39,041 bases of DNA from a virus (IMGVR_UViG_3300037117_000188:1-39041); one strand, 5' to 3'; counted from the first letter of the stretch, positions 14,714 through 21,407 are shown. Notes: generated from the letters alone by a model not told the origin. Numbers and translations: made by a program.

Positions 14714-14935
14714 ATGGCAGGGGGTCAAAAAATTGATGATCATTCATTCTGGGCCGGAGGTAAATCGAAAGATTCCGTATTTCCAATGGGTGTTCATACT
14801 AAAGATGAGAGTTCTGCAGAAGGTGCAGGAGATGTTTCTACTTACGAAGATACCACAGAGAGAATTAAGTTTTCTCAAGAAATGGGTAAGAAAGAAATTA
14901 AAGCTCGTCCTCTCAAACCTGGAACTCGTTACTAA
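14714..14935 (+). CDS. Hypothetical small virion-associated protein
   Basis: This 73-aa protein has RBS AAGGAGA. It is polar and Gly-rich, with DDHSFWAGGKSKDSVFPMGV. Small proteins of this kind commonly follow the portal gene; their role is unknown. Confidence 0.5.
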   Translation: MAGGQKIDDHSFWAGGKSKDSVFPMGVHTKDESSAEGAGDVSTYEDTTERIKFSQEMGKKEIKARPLKPGTRY

Positions 14936-14995
14936 TATATCCTAGATCATATCGTGTTCATCCTCGTTATGATCTACAATCTATCTAGGGGCATT

Positions 14996-15286
14996 ATGGT
15001 AAGAAAAACTGAGTTTCAAATGAACGTCAACGCCAAATCTGGTTTTGCCGATCCTGATCGTATCAAATATGAGAAAGAGAAAGCTAAACCTGAAGATGGA
15101 AAGAATTCACCATGGGATTATCGTTGCCCTCAGTATGATCAGAGATCTTCTAATTTTATCAATGCTGGTACTCATTACGGTGTAGGAATCAACCAACCAG
15201 TCGGTCATAAAGGCAATCCTAAATCAAAAGTCGATGTGCTTCCCTATGGACGAGTAAAGACAACAAGAGATGATCAGGAAGGATGA
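14996..15286 (+). CDS. Hypothetical small protein
   Basis: This 96-aa protein starts at MVRKTEFQM because TAGGGG precedes that ATG; the longer frame from 14954 has no RBS. It is basic, Gly/Asn/Tyr-rich (GTHYGVGINQPVGHKGNPKS) and probably unstructured. It is coupled to the next gene by an ATGA overlap. Confidence 0.5.
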   Translation: MVRKTEFQMNVNAKSGFADPDRIKYEKEKAKPEDGKNSPWDYRCPQYDQRSSNFINAGTHYGVGINQPVGHKGNPKSKVDVLPYGRVKTTRDDQEG

Positions 15287-15465
15287 AGCTCTCACAGATC
15301 AAGAAACCTAAACACAAACAAGCTCATACAGCTCAAACACCTTATGGTCTCGGCGATTATTATGGGACTGGGATTACTGCAAAGATTGGTCGTCAGACTG
15401 AAGGGATGGGCTTTCAAGAAGTTTCTCTGAAGAAGTTGAAGAAACCTCCAAAATCATTGGCATAA
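15283..15465 (+). CDS. Hypothetical small basic protein
   Basis: This 60-aa protein shares TPYGLGDYYGTGITAK-type Gly/Tyr composition with its upstream neighbour, suggesting related small virion proteins. Its last 92 nt overlap the convergent gene 15374-15985. Confidence 0.5.
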   Translation: MKLSQIKKPKHKQAHTAQTPYGLGDYYGTGITAKIGRQTEGMGFQEVSLKKLKKPPKSLA

Positions 15466-15985
15466 ATAATTCTTTATCTATCTTTGTATTATTAAATATA
15501 TCCACATTTCTTTGATGTCTTGTCTTAATCCTTTTCATTTGCATTTCTTTAGATATCTGCTCATAGATGTCATCAATTTGATAATCCTGTAAATCATCAT
15601 CATCTTTAATTTCTAGTTTTTCTCGGTTAAATTGAAAATCGTGAATACTTTCACTAATGATTTTATTCTGTGTTAACTTTCCATGTTCATATTGTTTCCA
15701 CATGCAACGATCAGGAATCATCCAGATAACTTTAACTAAATCAGTTCCAGGATATCCTTTAAATAACATTGAATTAGTCTGAGCTTTTGGTCTAGTCAAT
15801 CGTGGTTGCCAGATTAATCTTTTGGTTATTCCATCCTCATCAGTTCTTGGATGTGCAAAGATATAGAAGGCATGATTTCCAAACGGCCTTTGGTTAATCA
15901 TGTCTTGACAACATTCAGAAATACTAAAATTCTGCTTTTGAATGTATGTTAAACGGTCATGAGCATCTAGGATATTGATTTTCAT
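15374..15985 (-). CDS. Conserved-looking phage protein of unknown function, antisense in the head module
   Basis: This 203-aa protein has a compact N-terminal domain (FYIFAHPRTDEDGITKRLIW, QPRLTRPKAQTNSMLFKGYP, VIWMIPDRCMWKQYEHGK) and a charged, probably disordered C-terminal third rich in Asp, Glu and Lys. I do not recognise a family. It is the only leftward gene between portal and capsid and overlaps its convergent neighbour. Operator-like repeats lie upstream (16057-16098). Confidence 0.55.
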   Translation of the reverse strand: MKINILDAHDRLTYIQKQNFSISECCQDMINQRPFGNHAFYIFAHPRTDEDGITKRLIWQPRLTRPKAQTNSMLFKGYPGTDLVKVIWMIPDRCMWKQYEHGKLTQNKIISESIHDFQFNREKLEIKDDDDLQDYQIDDIYEQISKEMQMKRIKTRHQRNVDIFNNTKIDKELFMPMILEVSSTSSEKLLESPSLQSDDQSLQ

Positions 15986-16056
15986 TATTACCTGCTTTAT
16001 TCTATTTCAGACATCGCTTTGGTCTCTTATCACTGGGGTATAAGTCCTTTTTCTAT

Positions 16057-16098
16057 CATTCTTGTGTCAATTTCATCGTGACACATTCTTGTGTCAAT
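16057..16098. repeat. 15-bp direct repeat with interleaved TGTGTCA/TGACACA motifs
   Basis: CATTCTTGTGTCAAT occurs perfectly at 16057-16071 and 16084-16098. The seven-mer TGTGTCA (16063-16069, 16090-16096) and its reverse complement TGACACA (16079-16085) alternate, typical of a regulator-binding site between divergent genes. Confidence 0.55.
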
Positions 16099-16105
16099 AG
16101 TTTCC

Positions 16106-16134
16106 TTGATATTAATCAAATCATTTAGTTTAAT
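16106..16134 (+). promoter_or_regulatory. Candidate promoter for the scaffold gene
   Basis: TTGATA (16106-16111), 17-nt spacer, TTTAAT (16129-16134), 48 nt before the scaffold ATG and right of the repeat cluster. The match is moderate. Confidence 0.4.
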
Positions 16135-16181
16135 AACTTTATATTTCAACCGCCGCCTAGCGTTACAGGCAAGGAGAAATC

Positions 16182-16835
16182 ATGACATCCTCTACAAATA
16201 CCCCAATTCAAAATAATGTTTCAACAGAAAATAAATCTAATGATAAAGAATTAAACTTTCGGGCACTAGAAGCCAAATATGAAAAAAAAGTCGCAGAAGA
16301 AAGATCAGCTCGTTTAGAAGCTGAAAGATTACTCCAAGAGAGAAATAATGTACAAGATGAAGATGACGACGAACCATATGTAGATCAGAAGAAATTAGAT
16401 AAGAAATTGGCCAAATTTGGACAATCAACCCAGCAAGAAATTCATAAGTCCATGGAAATGACTAAAGAAGCGGTCAAAGATGAATTGAGAAAGGAAATGT
16501 GGTTAGAGAACAATCCTGATTTCTATGATATCCTTCAACATGCCGACAAGTTTGCTCAAAAAGCTCCTCAATTAGCTGAAAGTATCCTAAGAATGCCTGA
16601 AGGCTTTGAAAGACAAAAGTTGGTTTATCAAAACATTAAGGCAATGGGAATAAATCAACCTGAGAAAAAAGAATCTTCCATTCAACAAAAGATTGATGCA
16701 AATAAAAAAAGCCCGTATTATCAACCTTCTGGAATGGGTACTGCTCCTTATGCTAGTGTGGCCGACTATAGTCCTCAAGGACAGAAACAGGCATATGATA
16801 AATTACAAGAACTAAAGAAAAACCTCAGGATATGA
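16182..16835 (+). CDS. Scaffold protein
   Basis: This 217-aa protein lies between portal and capsid genes. It has a disordered N-terminus, a long charged coiled coil (LEAKYEKKVAEERSARLEAE, then KDELRKEMWLENNPDFYDIL) and a short basic C-terminus (KLQELKKNLRI), the profile of podovirus scaffolds that template procapsid assembly and bind the coat through the basic tail. The RBS AAGGAG precedes the ATG. Assignment rests on profile and location, not on a strict motif. Confidence 0.7.
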   Translation: MTSSTNTPIQNNVSTENKSNDKELNFRALEAKYEKKVAEERSARLEAERLLQERNNVQDEDDDEPYVDQKKLDKKLAKFGQSTQQEIHKSMEMTKEAVKDELRKEMWLENNPDFYDILQHADKFAQKAPQLAESILRMPEGFERQKLVYQNIKAMGINQPEKKESSIQQKIDANKKSPYYQPSGMGTAPYASVADYSPQGQKQAYDKLQELKKNLRI

Positions 16836-16836
16836 T

Positions 16837-16983
16837 ATGCCACTAGTAAAAGGTAAAGCAGCAAAGAATAAGAAGGGATTTTCTGAAAATATTAGTCGAG
16901 AAATGCACGCTGGAAAATCGCAGAAACAAGCTGTGGCGATTGCTTACAGTGAAGCAAAAGAATCTAAAAAGAAGAAAAAATAA
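16837..16983 (+). CDS. Small basic phage protein (DUF6496-like)
   Basis: This 48-aa protein contains FSENISREMHAGKSQKQAVA followed by IAYSEAK, a motif common in tiny phage proteins near head genes and annotated as DUF6496-like. It ends in a Lys run. It starts one base after the scaffold stop, so translation is probably coupled. Confidence 0.6.
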   Translation: MPLVKGKAAKNKKGFSENISREMHAGKSQKQAVAIAYSEAKESKKKKK

Positions 16984-16991
16984 GAGGAAAT

Positions 16992-17114
16992 ATGGCTAAA
17001 TCAAAAAATGACAAAATGGCTGATAGTGAGAAAATGGGATCTTTCGAAAAGAAAGGAATGAAACCAGAAATGAAAAAAGACATGAAAAAAGATATAAAGT
17101 CTAAGAAAAAATGA
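16992..17114 (+). CDS. Tiny Lys/Met-rich protein
   Basis: The 40-aa peptide is almost entirely Lys, Met, Asp and Ser (MKPEMKKDMKKDIKSKKK). The RBS AGAGGAAA precedes it. It is likely disordered and may bind nucleic acid. The next gene starts directly after its stop. Confidence 0.45.
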   Translation: MAKSKNDKMADSEKMGSFEKKGMKPEMKKDMKKDIKSKKK

Positions 17115-17333
17115 ATGGAAAAATGCGTTAAATGTAAAATTAATGAAAGGCGAGTTATTGTAACAGAAGGGGGAGTTAATTACCCTTTCTGTGAAGATTG
17201 TGCTTTTCTATTAGAAAGTGCTCCTACAAATAATACAGCCACTTTTTCTGATAAAAATCCTGAAAACTGGGTTATGAAAAATATTCAGGATGCAAAAGAA
17301 AGACGAGCTAATGGAATATTTCTCTGGAAATAA
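17115..17333 (+). CDS. Small zinc-ribbon protein
   Basis: This 72-aa protein has two C-x-x-C knuckles (CVKC at residues 4-7, CEDC at about 26-29) separated by a beta hairpin, i.e. a treble-clef or ribbon zinc site, followed by a short helical tail. The function is unknown. Confidence 0.55.
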   Translation: MEKCVKCKINERRVIVTEGGVNYPFCEDCAFLLESAPTNNTATFSDKNPENWVMKNIQDAKERRANGIFLWK

Positions 17334-17342
17334 TAAATTATT

Positions 17343-17474
17343 ATGTTAAAGAAAATCTTTTTTACACTCTTAACCATATCTGGAATCATTGGAATGGCAT
17401 TCTTCTTGTATTTTCTGGTTATGATTTTTATTTGCTGTGAAGATATTTTATCTTTTATCCACCGATTTTTATGA
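17343..17474 (+). CDS. Small membrane protein
   Basis: The 43-aa peptide has a basic start (MLKKIFF) and a long hydrophobic stretch (LLTISGIIGMAFFLYFLVMI), enough for one or two short spans. It is found within the head operon, away from the other small membrane genes. A lysis role is possible but unsupported. Confidence 0.4.
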   Translation: MLKKIFFTLLTISGIIGMAFFLYFLVMIFICCEDILSFIHRFL

Positions 17475-17486
17475 TGAGGAAATAAT

Positions 17487-17681
17487 ATGGCAAAAGAAAA
17501 ATGGATACAAAAAGCTTTATCAAAACCTAAAAGTCACGGAGCATTACATCGTGAACTTGGTGTTAAAGTAGGAAAGAAGATTTCTGAAAAGAAATTAGAA
17601 AAAGCTGAACATTCCAAAAATCCAACAACAAAAAAAAGAGCTGTTCTAGCTGAGACTTTAAAGCACTTGAAAAAGAAATAA
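17487..17681 (+). CDS. Small basic virion-type protein
   Basis: The 64-aa sequence MAKEKWIQKALSKPKSHGAL then HRELGVKVGKKI resembles a widespread small phage protein that follows scaffold or capsid genes. It is strongly basic and Ala/Lys-rich. The RBS GAGGAAA precedes it. Confidence 0.55.
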   Translation: MAKEKWIQKALSKPKSHGALHRELGVKVGKKISEKKLEKAEHSKNPTTKKRAVLAETLKHLKKK

Positions 17682-17735
17682 TTACTTCATAGAATAAAGA
17701 TACGTAGCACTTGCGTCAACGTGCATTTCGCGTTA

Positions 17736-17765
17736 TTGGTTTTCGCATCCCAATCAAGGTATGAT
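17736..17765 (+). promoter_or_regulatory. Candidate capsid-gene promoter
   Basis: TTGGTT (17736-17741), 18-nt spacer, TATGAT (17760-17765), in the 204-nt non-coding gap before the capsid gene. It would give a leader of about 115 nt. Confidence 0.4.
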
Positions 17766-17811
17766 CGAGTATAGATGTAGTTAGGTTCGTCTCCCGATCG
17801 TCATATCATAT

Positions 17812-17860
17812 GTACGGAGTTACTTAGTACATATTTTCAACGTACAAAGTTACTACGTAT
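17812..17860 (+). repeat. Imperfect 19-bp tandem motif in the capsid leader
   Basis: GTACGGAGTTACTTAGTAC (17812-17830) and GTACAAAGTTACTACGTAT (17842-17860) match at 14 of 19 positions with a 30-bp period. They lie in the predicted 5' leader of the capsid mRNA. Confidence 0.45.
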
Positions 17861-17885
17861 CCAATATACAGCCACAAAGGTTGAT

Positions 17886-18092
17886 ATGGGAATTACAAAT
17901 ACGGGTAATCTTGGTCCAATGATCTTGCAAAGCTTAGCTCCTGCAATGCTCTATGTGCCAACACCCACAATGAATTATATTACAATCTGCGATAAAGTTT
18001 CTATGCCTGCTAATGGCGGAACTACTTGCAGATTTATGCGCCCACATGCGCTACAACCCCCCACCGTTCAATTGGGTAATAGCGGTATCGAT
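17886..18092 (+). CDS. Major capsid protein (N4-gp56 type), exon 1
   Basis: The capsid gene reads as four exons (this one, 18329-18433, 19387-19424, 19621-20239) totalling 969 nt, 322 aa, close to the usual length. Exon 1 encodes 69 residues: SLAPAMLYVPTPTMNYITI, then MPANGGTTCRFMRPHALQPP, which matches the start of N4-gp56-family HK97-fold coat proteins. It ends in ATCGAT, which pairs with GTCGAT at 18105-18110 (P1, U-G at the cut). Unspliced, translation would run into the intron and stop after 88 residues. Confidence 0.85.
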
Positions 18093-18328
18093 AAACCTCG
18101 GCGTGTCGATGTAAAACCGATGATGATTGACTTGGAACTCCTGGCTGCATAAACAGAGGACAACAAGGGGCAAGCAAGGAAACTGTGCAGCCTGAACGAC
18201 TAAGTTCATTGGACGCGAAAGCGTATGCGATAGTCTGATCCGTGACTATATAAATGAAATCACGGAGGGAGATCCGAAGAGGTTTCCCCGCCTTGTAGCT
18301 GCAAGGGGTCAATAAAAGTAACAGAGTG
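18093..18328 (+). ncRNA. Group I intron 1 of the capsid gene (236 nt, no ORF)
   Basis: P1 is 18087-18092 with 18105-18110. P10 pairs the guide flank CGGCG with CGCCG of exon 2. P7 is GACTA/TAGTC (18198-18202, 18231-18235). P8 is ACGC-GAAA-GCGT (18213-18224). P9 is CCGTGA/TCACGG (18240-18245, 18260-18265). The 3' end is TAACA plus GAGTG. It is unusually compact: P1 is followed almost at once by the core, with no P2 domain. Confidence 0.85.
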
Positions 18329-18433
18329 CCGCCGGCACAAGTGCCCCAGCGAGATATAATCGATGGCGCAAATGGCTTTTTTTGGAACTGGGTGTATCAT
18401 CAATAGCAGGTGATCCTTCAGGATCAAGAGGGT
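18329..18433 (+). CDS. Major capsid protein, exon 2 (contains compensating frameshifts)
   Basis: Exon 2 is 105 nt (35 codons). It opens in frame with PPAQVPQRDIID and closes in frame with QVILQDQEG, both fitting the N4-gp56 family. Between them the family-like sequence AQMAFFGTGCIIN is read in the +1 frame (from 18366), and the exon frame there has a TAG at 18404. One extra base near 18365 and one missing base near 18404 would explain this exactly. It may be an assembly error or a real lesion. Total length is unchanged. Confidence 0.6.
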
Positions 18434-19386
18434 TTTATACTTGCAGCATAATGTTGGTGGGTCTATAATATAACAAACCGAAAGGAGGTTATATGAAAGA
18501 TCCTGAAGAAAAGGAAATATTAGCTTACATAGCTGGTTTAATAGATGGCGATGGAAATATAGGAATGAGAATTGGACCAAGAGGAAAATTATGTCCTTTG
18601 ATTCAACTTCACAATTCTTTTAAACAAACGCCTGTTTATCTAAATAAATTGTTTGGTGGAACTGTAGCTTTTGATAAACCAAAAAAAGAAGGATATCGAG
18701 TGATTTGGAAATGGATGCTTCAAGGAGAAGAAGGATGCCAAAACTTTCTAAATAAAGTGATGGAATTCTTGGTTTTGAAGAGAGATTCCGCTGTTCATTT
18801 GATGGAATTCTTATGTAAACGTAATGAGGGAAAAGAATATTTTAAAATATCAAAAGATTTAAATTTAAATAGAAAAATAGGTCCTTTTGATATTGATAAT
18901 ATCGATAGAAAAACCAGCACTTGCCCTTATTTTTGGGCATATGTATCAGGAATTATGGATACAGATGGTTCATTTTCAATTGAAAGATCAGTTCGTAAAG
19001 CTGGACAAAATAGACAATTAAATGATTTGGTGAAGTTTAGACCAAAAATTATATTGTCTATGGTTAGTGAAAGATCTATTAGGCATATCTTGTCAAATTG
19101 TGAATATGGTGGTTTATGTATTGTAAAAGCCAGTTGTGCTTTAAGGGGATCGGCTTTTAGATTTTCGATCCAATCAAGATCGGCTGCCATTGAATTCTTG
19201 AAAAGATGTATTCCTTATCTTCAAATAAAGGCAATTCAAGCGGTGAAAATCTTGAATTTTTGTAGAAATTATAATCCAACAAATGGATTAGCAAGGATTC
19301 CAGAAGAAGAAAAAGAATACCGTGAGAAGTGCTATAAAGAAATAGTTATGCTTAATAACACGCCCTCTTAGGCTAGAATAGAATTG
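18434..19386 (+). mobile_element. Insertion 2 of the capsid gene: endonuclease-bearing group I-type intron without a visible core
   Basis: The 953-nt insertion carries a LAGLIDADG gene. Near its 3' end TAACAC-GCCCTCTT (19356-19369) pairs with both exons: GCCCTCTT with AAGAGGGT ending exon 2 (U-G at the cut), TAACAC with GTGTTA opening exon 3. The last base is G, as in group I introns. Only 17 nt separate this guide from the 3' end, so P3-P9 cannot fit there, and I find no core elsewhere in it. Splicing, if it occurs, may use the adjacent intron's ribozyme. Confidence 0.65.
18493..19371 (+). CDS. LAGLIDADG homing endonuclease
   Basis: This 292-aa protein has two LAGLIDADG helices, YIAGLIDGDGN (about residues 12-22) and YVSGIMDTDGS (about 149-159), each with the catalytic Asp, so it is a monomeric two-motif enzyme. 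The RBS AAAGGAGG is strong and independent of the capsid gene. Such enzymes cut intronless alleles at the insertion site; some also act as maturases. Its last codons overlap the guide sequence of the insertion (19356-19369), so protein and RNA guide are constrained together. Confidence 0.92.
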   Translation: MKDPEEKEILAYIAGLIDGDGNIGMRIGPRGKLCPLIQLHNSFKQTPVYLNKLFGGTVAFDKPKKEGYRVIWKWMLQGEEGCQNFLNKVMEFLVLKRDSAVHLMEFLCKRNEGKEYFKISKDLNLNRKIGPFDIDNIDRKTSTCPYFWAYVSGIMDTDGSFSIERSVRKAGQNRQLNDLVKFRPKIILSMVSERSIRHILSNCEYGGLCIVKASCALRGSAFRFSIQSRSAAIEFLKRCIPYLQIKAIQAVKILNFCRNYNPTNGLARIPEEEKEYREKCYKEIVMLNNTPS

Positions 19387-19424
19387 GTGTTAGCTTGGGT
19401 ATCCGAGCGTCTAGCCGTGGCCAT
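19387..19424 (+). CDS. Major capsid protein, exon 3 (38-nt micro-exon)
   Basis: It encodes VLAWVSERLAVA plus two bases of the next codon. In the coat family this helix sits between the QDQEG-type loop (exon 2) and the RQAEDLILRDY helix (exon 4), so the protein needs it. Both junctions are in frame and both are supported by guide pairing: GTGTTA with TAACAC on the left, and GTGGCCAT with GTGGCCAT (19433-19440) on the right. Confidence 0.75.
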
Positions 19425-19620
19425 CTTGACAAGTGGCCATTAAACCTTTGGTAATTGACTTGGAGGCCCGACGGGGTAACAAGGCGCAAGTTTAAATACA
19501 GCGTGAGAGACTAAACCCAGAGGACGCGAAAGCGTATGTGATAGTCCGATCTGCAACTATAAATAAAATTGCAGAGAGAAGCAGAAATGACTTCTCCCCA
19601 CTATGTGGAGTAACAATTTG
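19425..19620 (+). ncRNA. Group I intron 3 of the capsid gene (196 nt, no ORF)
   Basis: P1 is 19417-19424 with 19433-19440, U-G at the cut. P10 is CTTGAC (19425-19430) with GTCAAG of exon 4 (19623-19628). P7 is GACTA/TAGTC (19509-19513, 19542-19546). P8 is ACGC-GAAA-GCGT (19524-19535). P9 is CTGCAA/TTGCAG (19551-19556, 19569-19574). The 3' end is TAACA plus ATTTG. Its P7-P8 block is nearly identical to intron 1, so the two are recent relatives. At 196 nt it is near the minimum for a working group I intron. Confidence 0.87.
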
Positions 19621-20239
19621 GCGTCAAGCAGAAGATTTGATCCTTAGGGATTACGTTGTATCTGCCGCATCTGAAATTTCAGCTGGCGGTGGTTCCAATG
19701 GAGATAACCCAACAAATCTTGGAGTCACTGACTTCAGTTTGGTTGCGGCAACTCTTGATACCAACAATGCCTACAAATTTATGTCAGGTATTGAAGGAAT
19801 GGATAGATTTGGAACTGGTCCAGTACGTTCATCCTATTTCATGCTCAGTTCAACTGAACTTCAGCCTGATTTTGATGGATTAATGGGAAGCGGATTTTTG
19901 TCTCAATGGAATTATCCAAGTAATTCGTCAGCATTGCCTTCTGAATATGGAAACGTTTTTAACATTCGTATTCTGACAAGTTCTGAAGCTCCCGTTGCAC
20001 GTGGAACATCAGCTAAAGGTAATGACGTTTATTACAATACTGTAGTTGGAAAACAAGCGGTAACTCACATAAATCAAGATGGTTTTTCCATGAATTTGAT
20101 TTATCGTGATCCATACTATTCAGGAATGCTTGCACAGAACGCAACTTTGGCAGTTAAATTTGCCCAAGCTCAAGCGATCACGCAGGATACCGCCATCAGA
20201 AACCTCTTAAGCACACGCTTAAGCAACCTGGGGGTATAA
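19621..20239 (+). CDS. Major capsid protein, exon 4
   Basis: It encodes the C-terminal 205 residues: RQAEDLILRDYVVSAAS, a DRFGTGPVRSSYFMLSSTEL segment, and the closing KFAQAQAITQDTAIRNLLST, all fitting the N4-gp56 coat fold (spine helix, P-domain and A-domain strands). An in-frame reading from 19538 is intron sequence, not a real start. The stop TAA at 20237-20239 precedes the next ATG by one base. Confidence 0.88.
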
Positions 20240-20240
20240 A

Positions 20241-21407
20241 ATGACTGAATATTCAAGAATGGCAAAAGGTAGTTTTACAGCTGTAGGAACATCCGCAATT
20301 GTAAACTTACCATTTCAACCTGATTTTGTAGAAATTTGGAACTACAGCATTATTAAAACTGCTGCTGCAAACAAAGTGGCACATGCTTGGTGGGATAATA
20401 AACTCCAAGATGGATCAAACAATCCAACCATGGTTGAGATCTATAATAATGCTAGTGCAGTTGTATTTGATACTATTCAAACGAATGGGATCAGTGCGTT
20501 TCAAGCTGGACAATTACTTCAATATGGACCAACTAAACAAATTATTGGTGCTACTGCTGCTAATCCAGTTGTTTTCAATGTAACTGCTCACGGATATCAA
20601 GTAGGCGATACTGTTGTATTTGAAGGTCTATATCAGACTCAATTTACAGCAGGTATGGCTCAAATGAGTAATATCCAATTCACAATTTCAGTTGTAGGTG
20701 ATGCAGATCACTTTACAGTAAAATGGGATGGTAGTGGATCTAATTACACAGCATTGAGTGCCTCACCATCTGGTGCTACAGTTAAGAAAGTTCTTTATCC
20801 TTTCTTATATGTTCCTCAAGTTAGTGTAATCTCAGCAATTACGTTGGGAGCTACTACTACAATTGTTACTACAGATTATCATAATTTTGAAGTTGGGCAA
20901 CAAGTTGCTTTCCGTATTCCAAACGTAGCGGCAGTGCCAGCACTATCGCCTCCAGCTTGGGGTACAACTCAACTTAATTCATTGCCTAATTTGTTGACTC
21001 CAGGAGCACCAAATTATGGTTATGTTGTCTCTGTAACTGATAACTGGACCTTTGTTGTTAATATTAATTCTTCAGCATATACAGCGTTCAATGTGAATAT
21101 TCCAATCGTTAACGTACCTGGATTAAGTTTTCCACAAGTACTTTCTGTTGGAGATGTAAATACTGGAGGAAATATTATTTCAGCTGGTTCGCCTTTGTAT
21201 CCTTCACCACAATTCCCAACATCGACTAACCGTGTTCCAACGATCAACGGTCCAGCGATTAGGGGAGCGTTTGTGAATAATACATCGCAAGGTTTTGTCA
21301 TTGGTAGTGGAGCTGCTGCGGCGGATGTATCTGCTGCTGTTACTATGATTGCTAATACAAACATTGTGTACTGGCATGCTTACCTCCATGATCTAAGCTT
21401 GCCATAA
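20241..21407 (+). CDS. Structural protein with FCCH-like beta domains
   Basis: This 388-aa protein has two copies of a motif common in phage virion proteins: VTAHGYQVGDTVVFEGL (about residues 114-130) and TTDYHNFEVGQQVAFRIP (about 211-228), resembling the E1 FCCH-like barrel. Thr/Asn/Ala-rich beta sequence surrounds them. Its C-terminal half resembles the 140-aa protein at 21992, including GDVNTG and a GAFVN block. It starts directly after the capsid gene and could be a head decoration or neck protein. Confidence 0.6.
   Translation: MTEYSRMAKGSFTAVGTSAIVNLPFQPDFVEIWNYSIIKTAAANKVAHAWWDNKLQDGSNNPTMVEIYNNASAVVFDTIQTNGISAFQAGQLLQYGPTKQIIGATAANPVVFNVTAHGYQVGDTVVFEGLYQTQFTAGMAQMSNIQFTISVVGDADHFTVKWDGSGSNYTALSASPSGATVKKVLYPFLYVPQVSVISAITLGATTTIVTTDYHNFEVGQQVAFRIPNVAAVPALSPPAWGTTQLNSLPNLLTPGAPNYGYVVSVTDNWTFVVNINSSAYTAFNVNIPIVNVPGLSFPQVLSVGDVNTGGNIISAGSPLYPSPQFPTSTNRVPTINGPAIRGAFVNNTSQGFVIGSGAAAADVSAAVTMIANTNIVYWHAYLHDLSLP

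Noticed and set aside
18034-18580. Leftward frames at 18034-18312 and 18260-18580
   Set aside because: They lie over structured introns and exons with no RBS or family resemblance.
18434-19620. One single intron from 18434 to 19620 using guide 2 with core 3
   Set aside because: It would drop the coat helix VLAWVSERLAVA and shift the frame of exon 4, and the P10 match of guide 2 fits 19387, not 19621. The order of P2/P2.1-like stems is still noted as support for core sharing.
19538-19620. In-frame upstream extension of capsid exon 4 (start at 19538)
   Set aside because: This stretch is the P7-P9 part of intron 3, not coding sequence.
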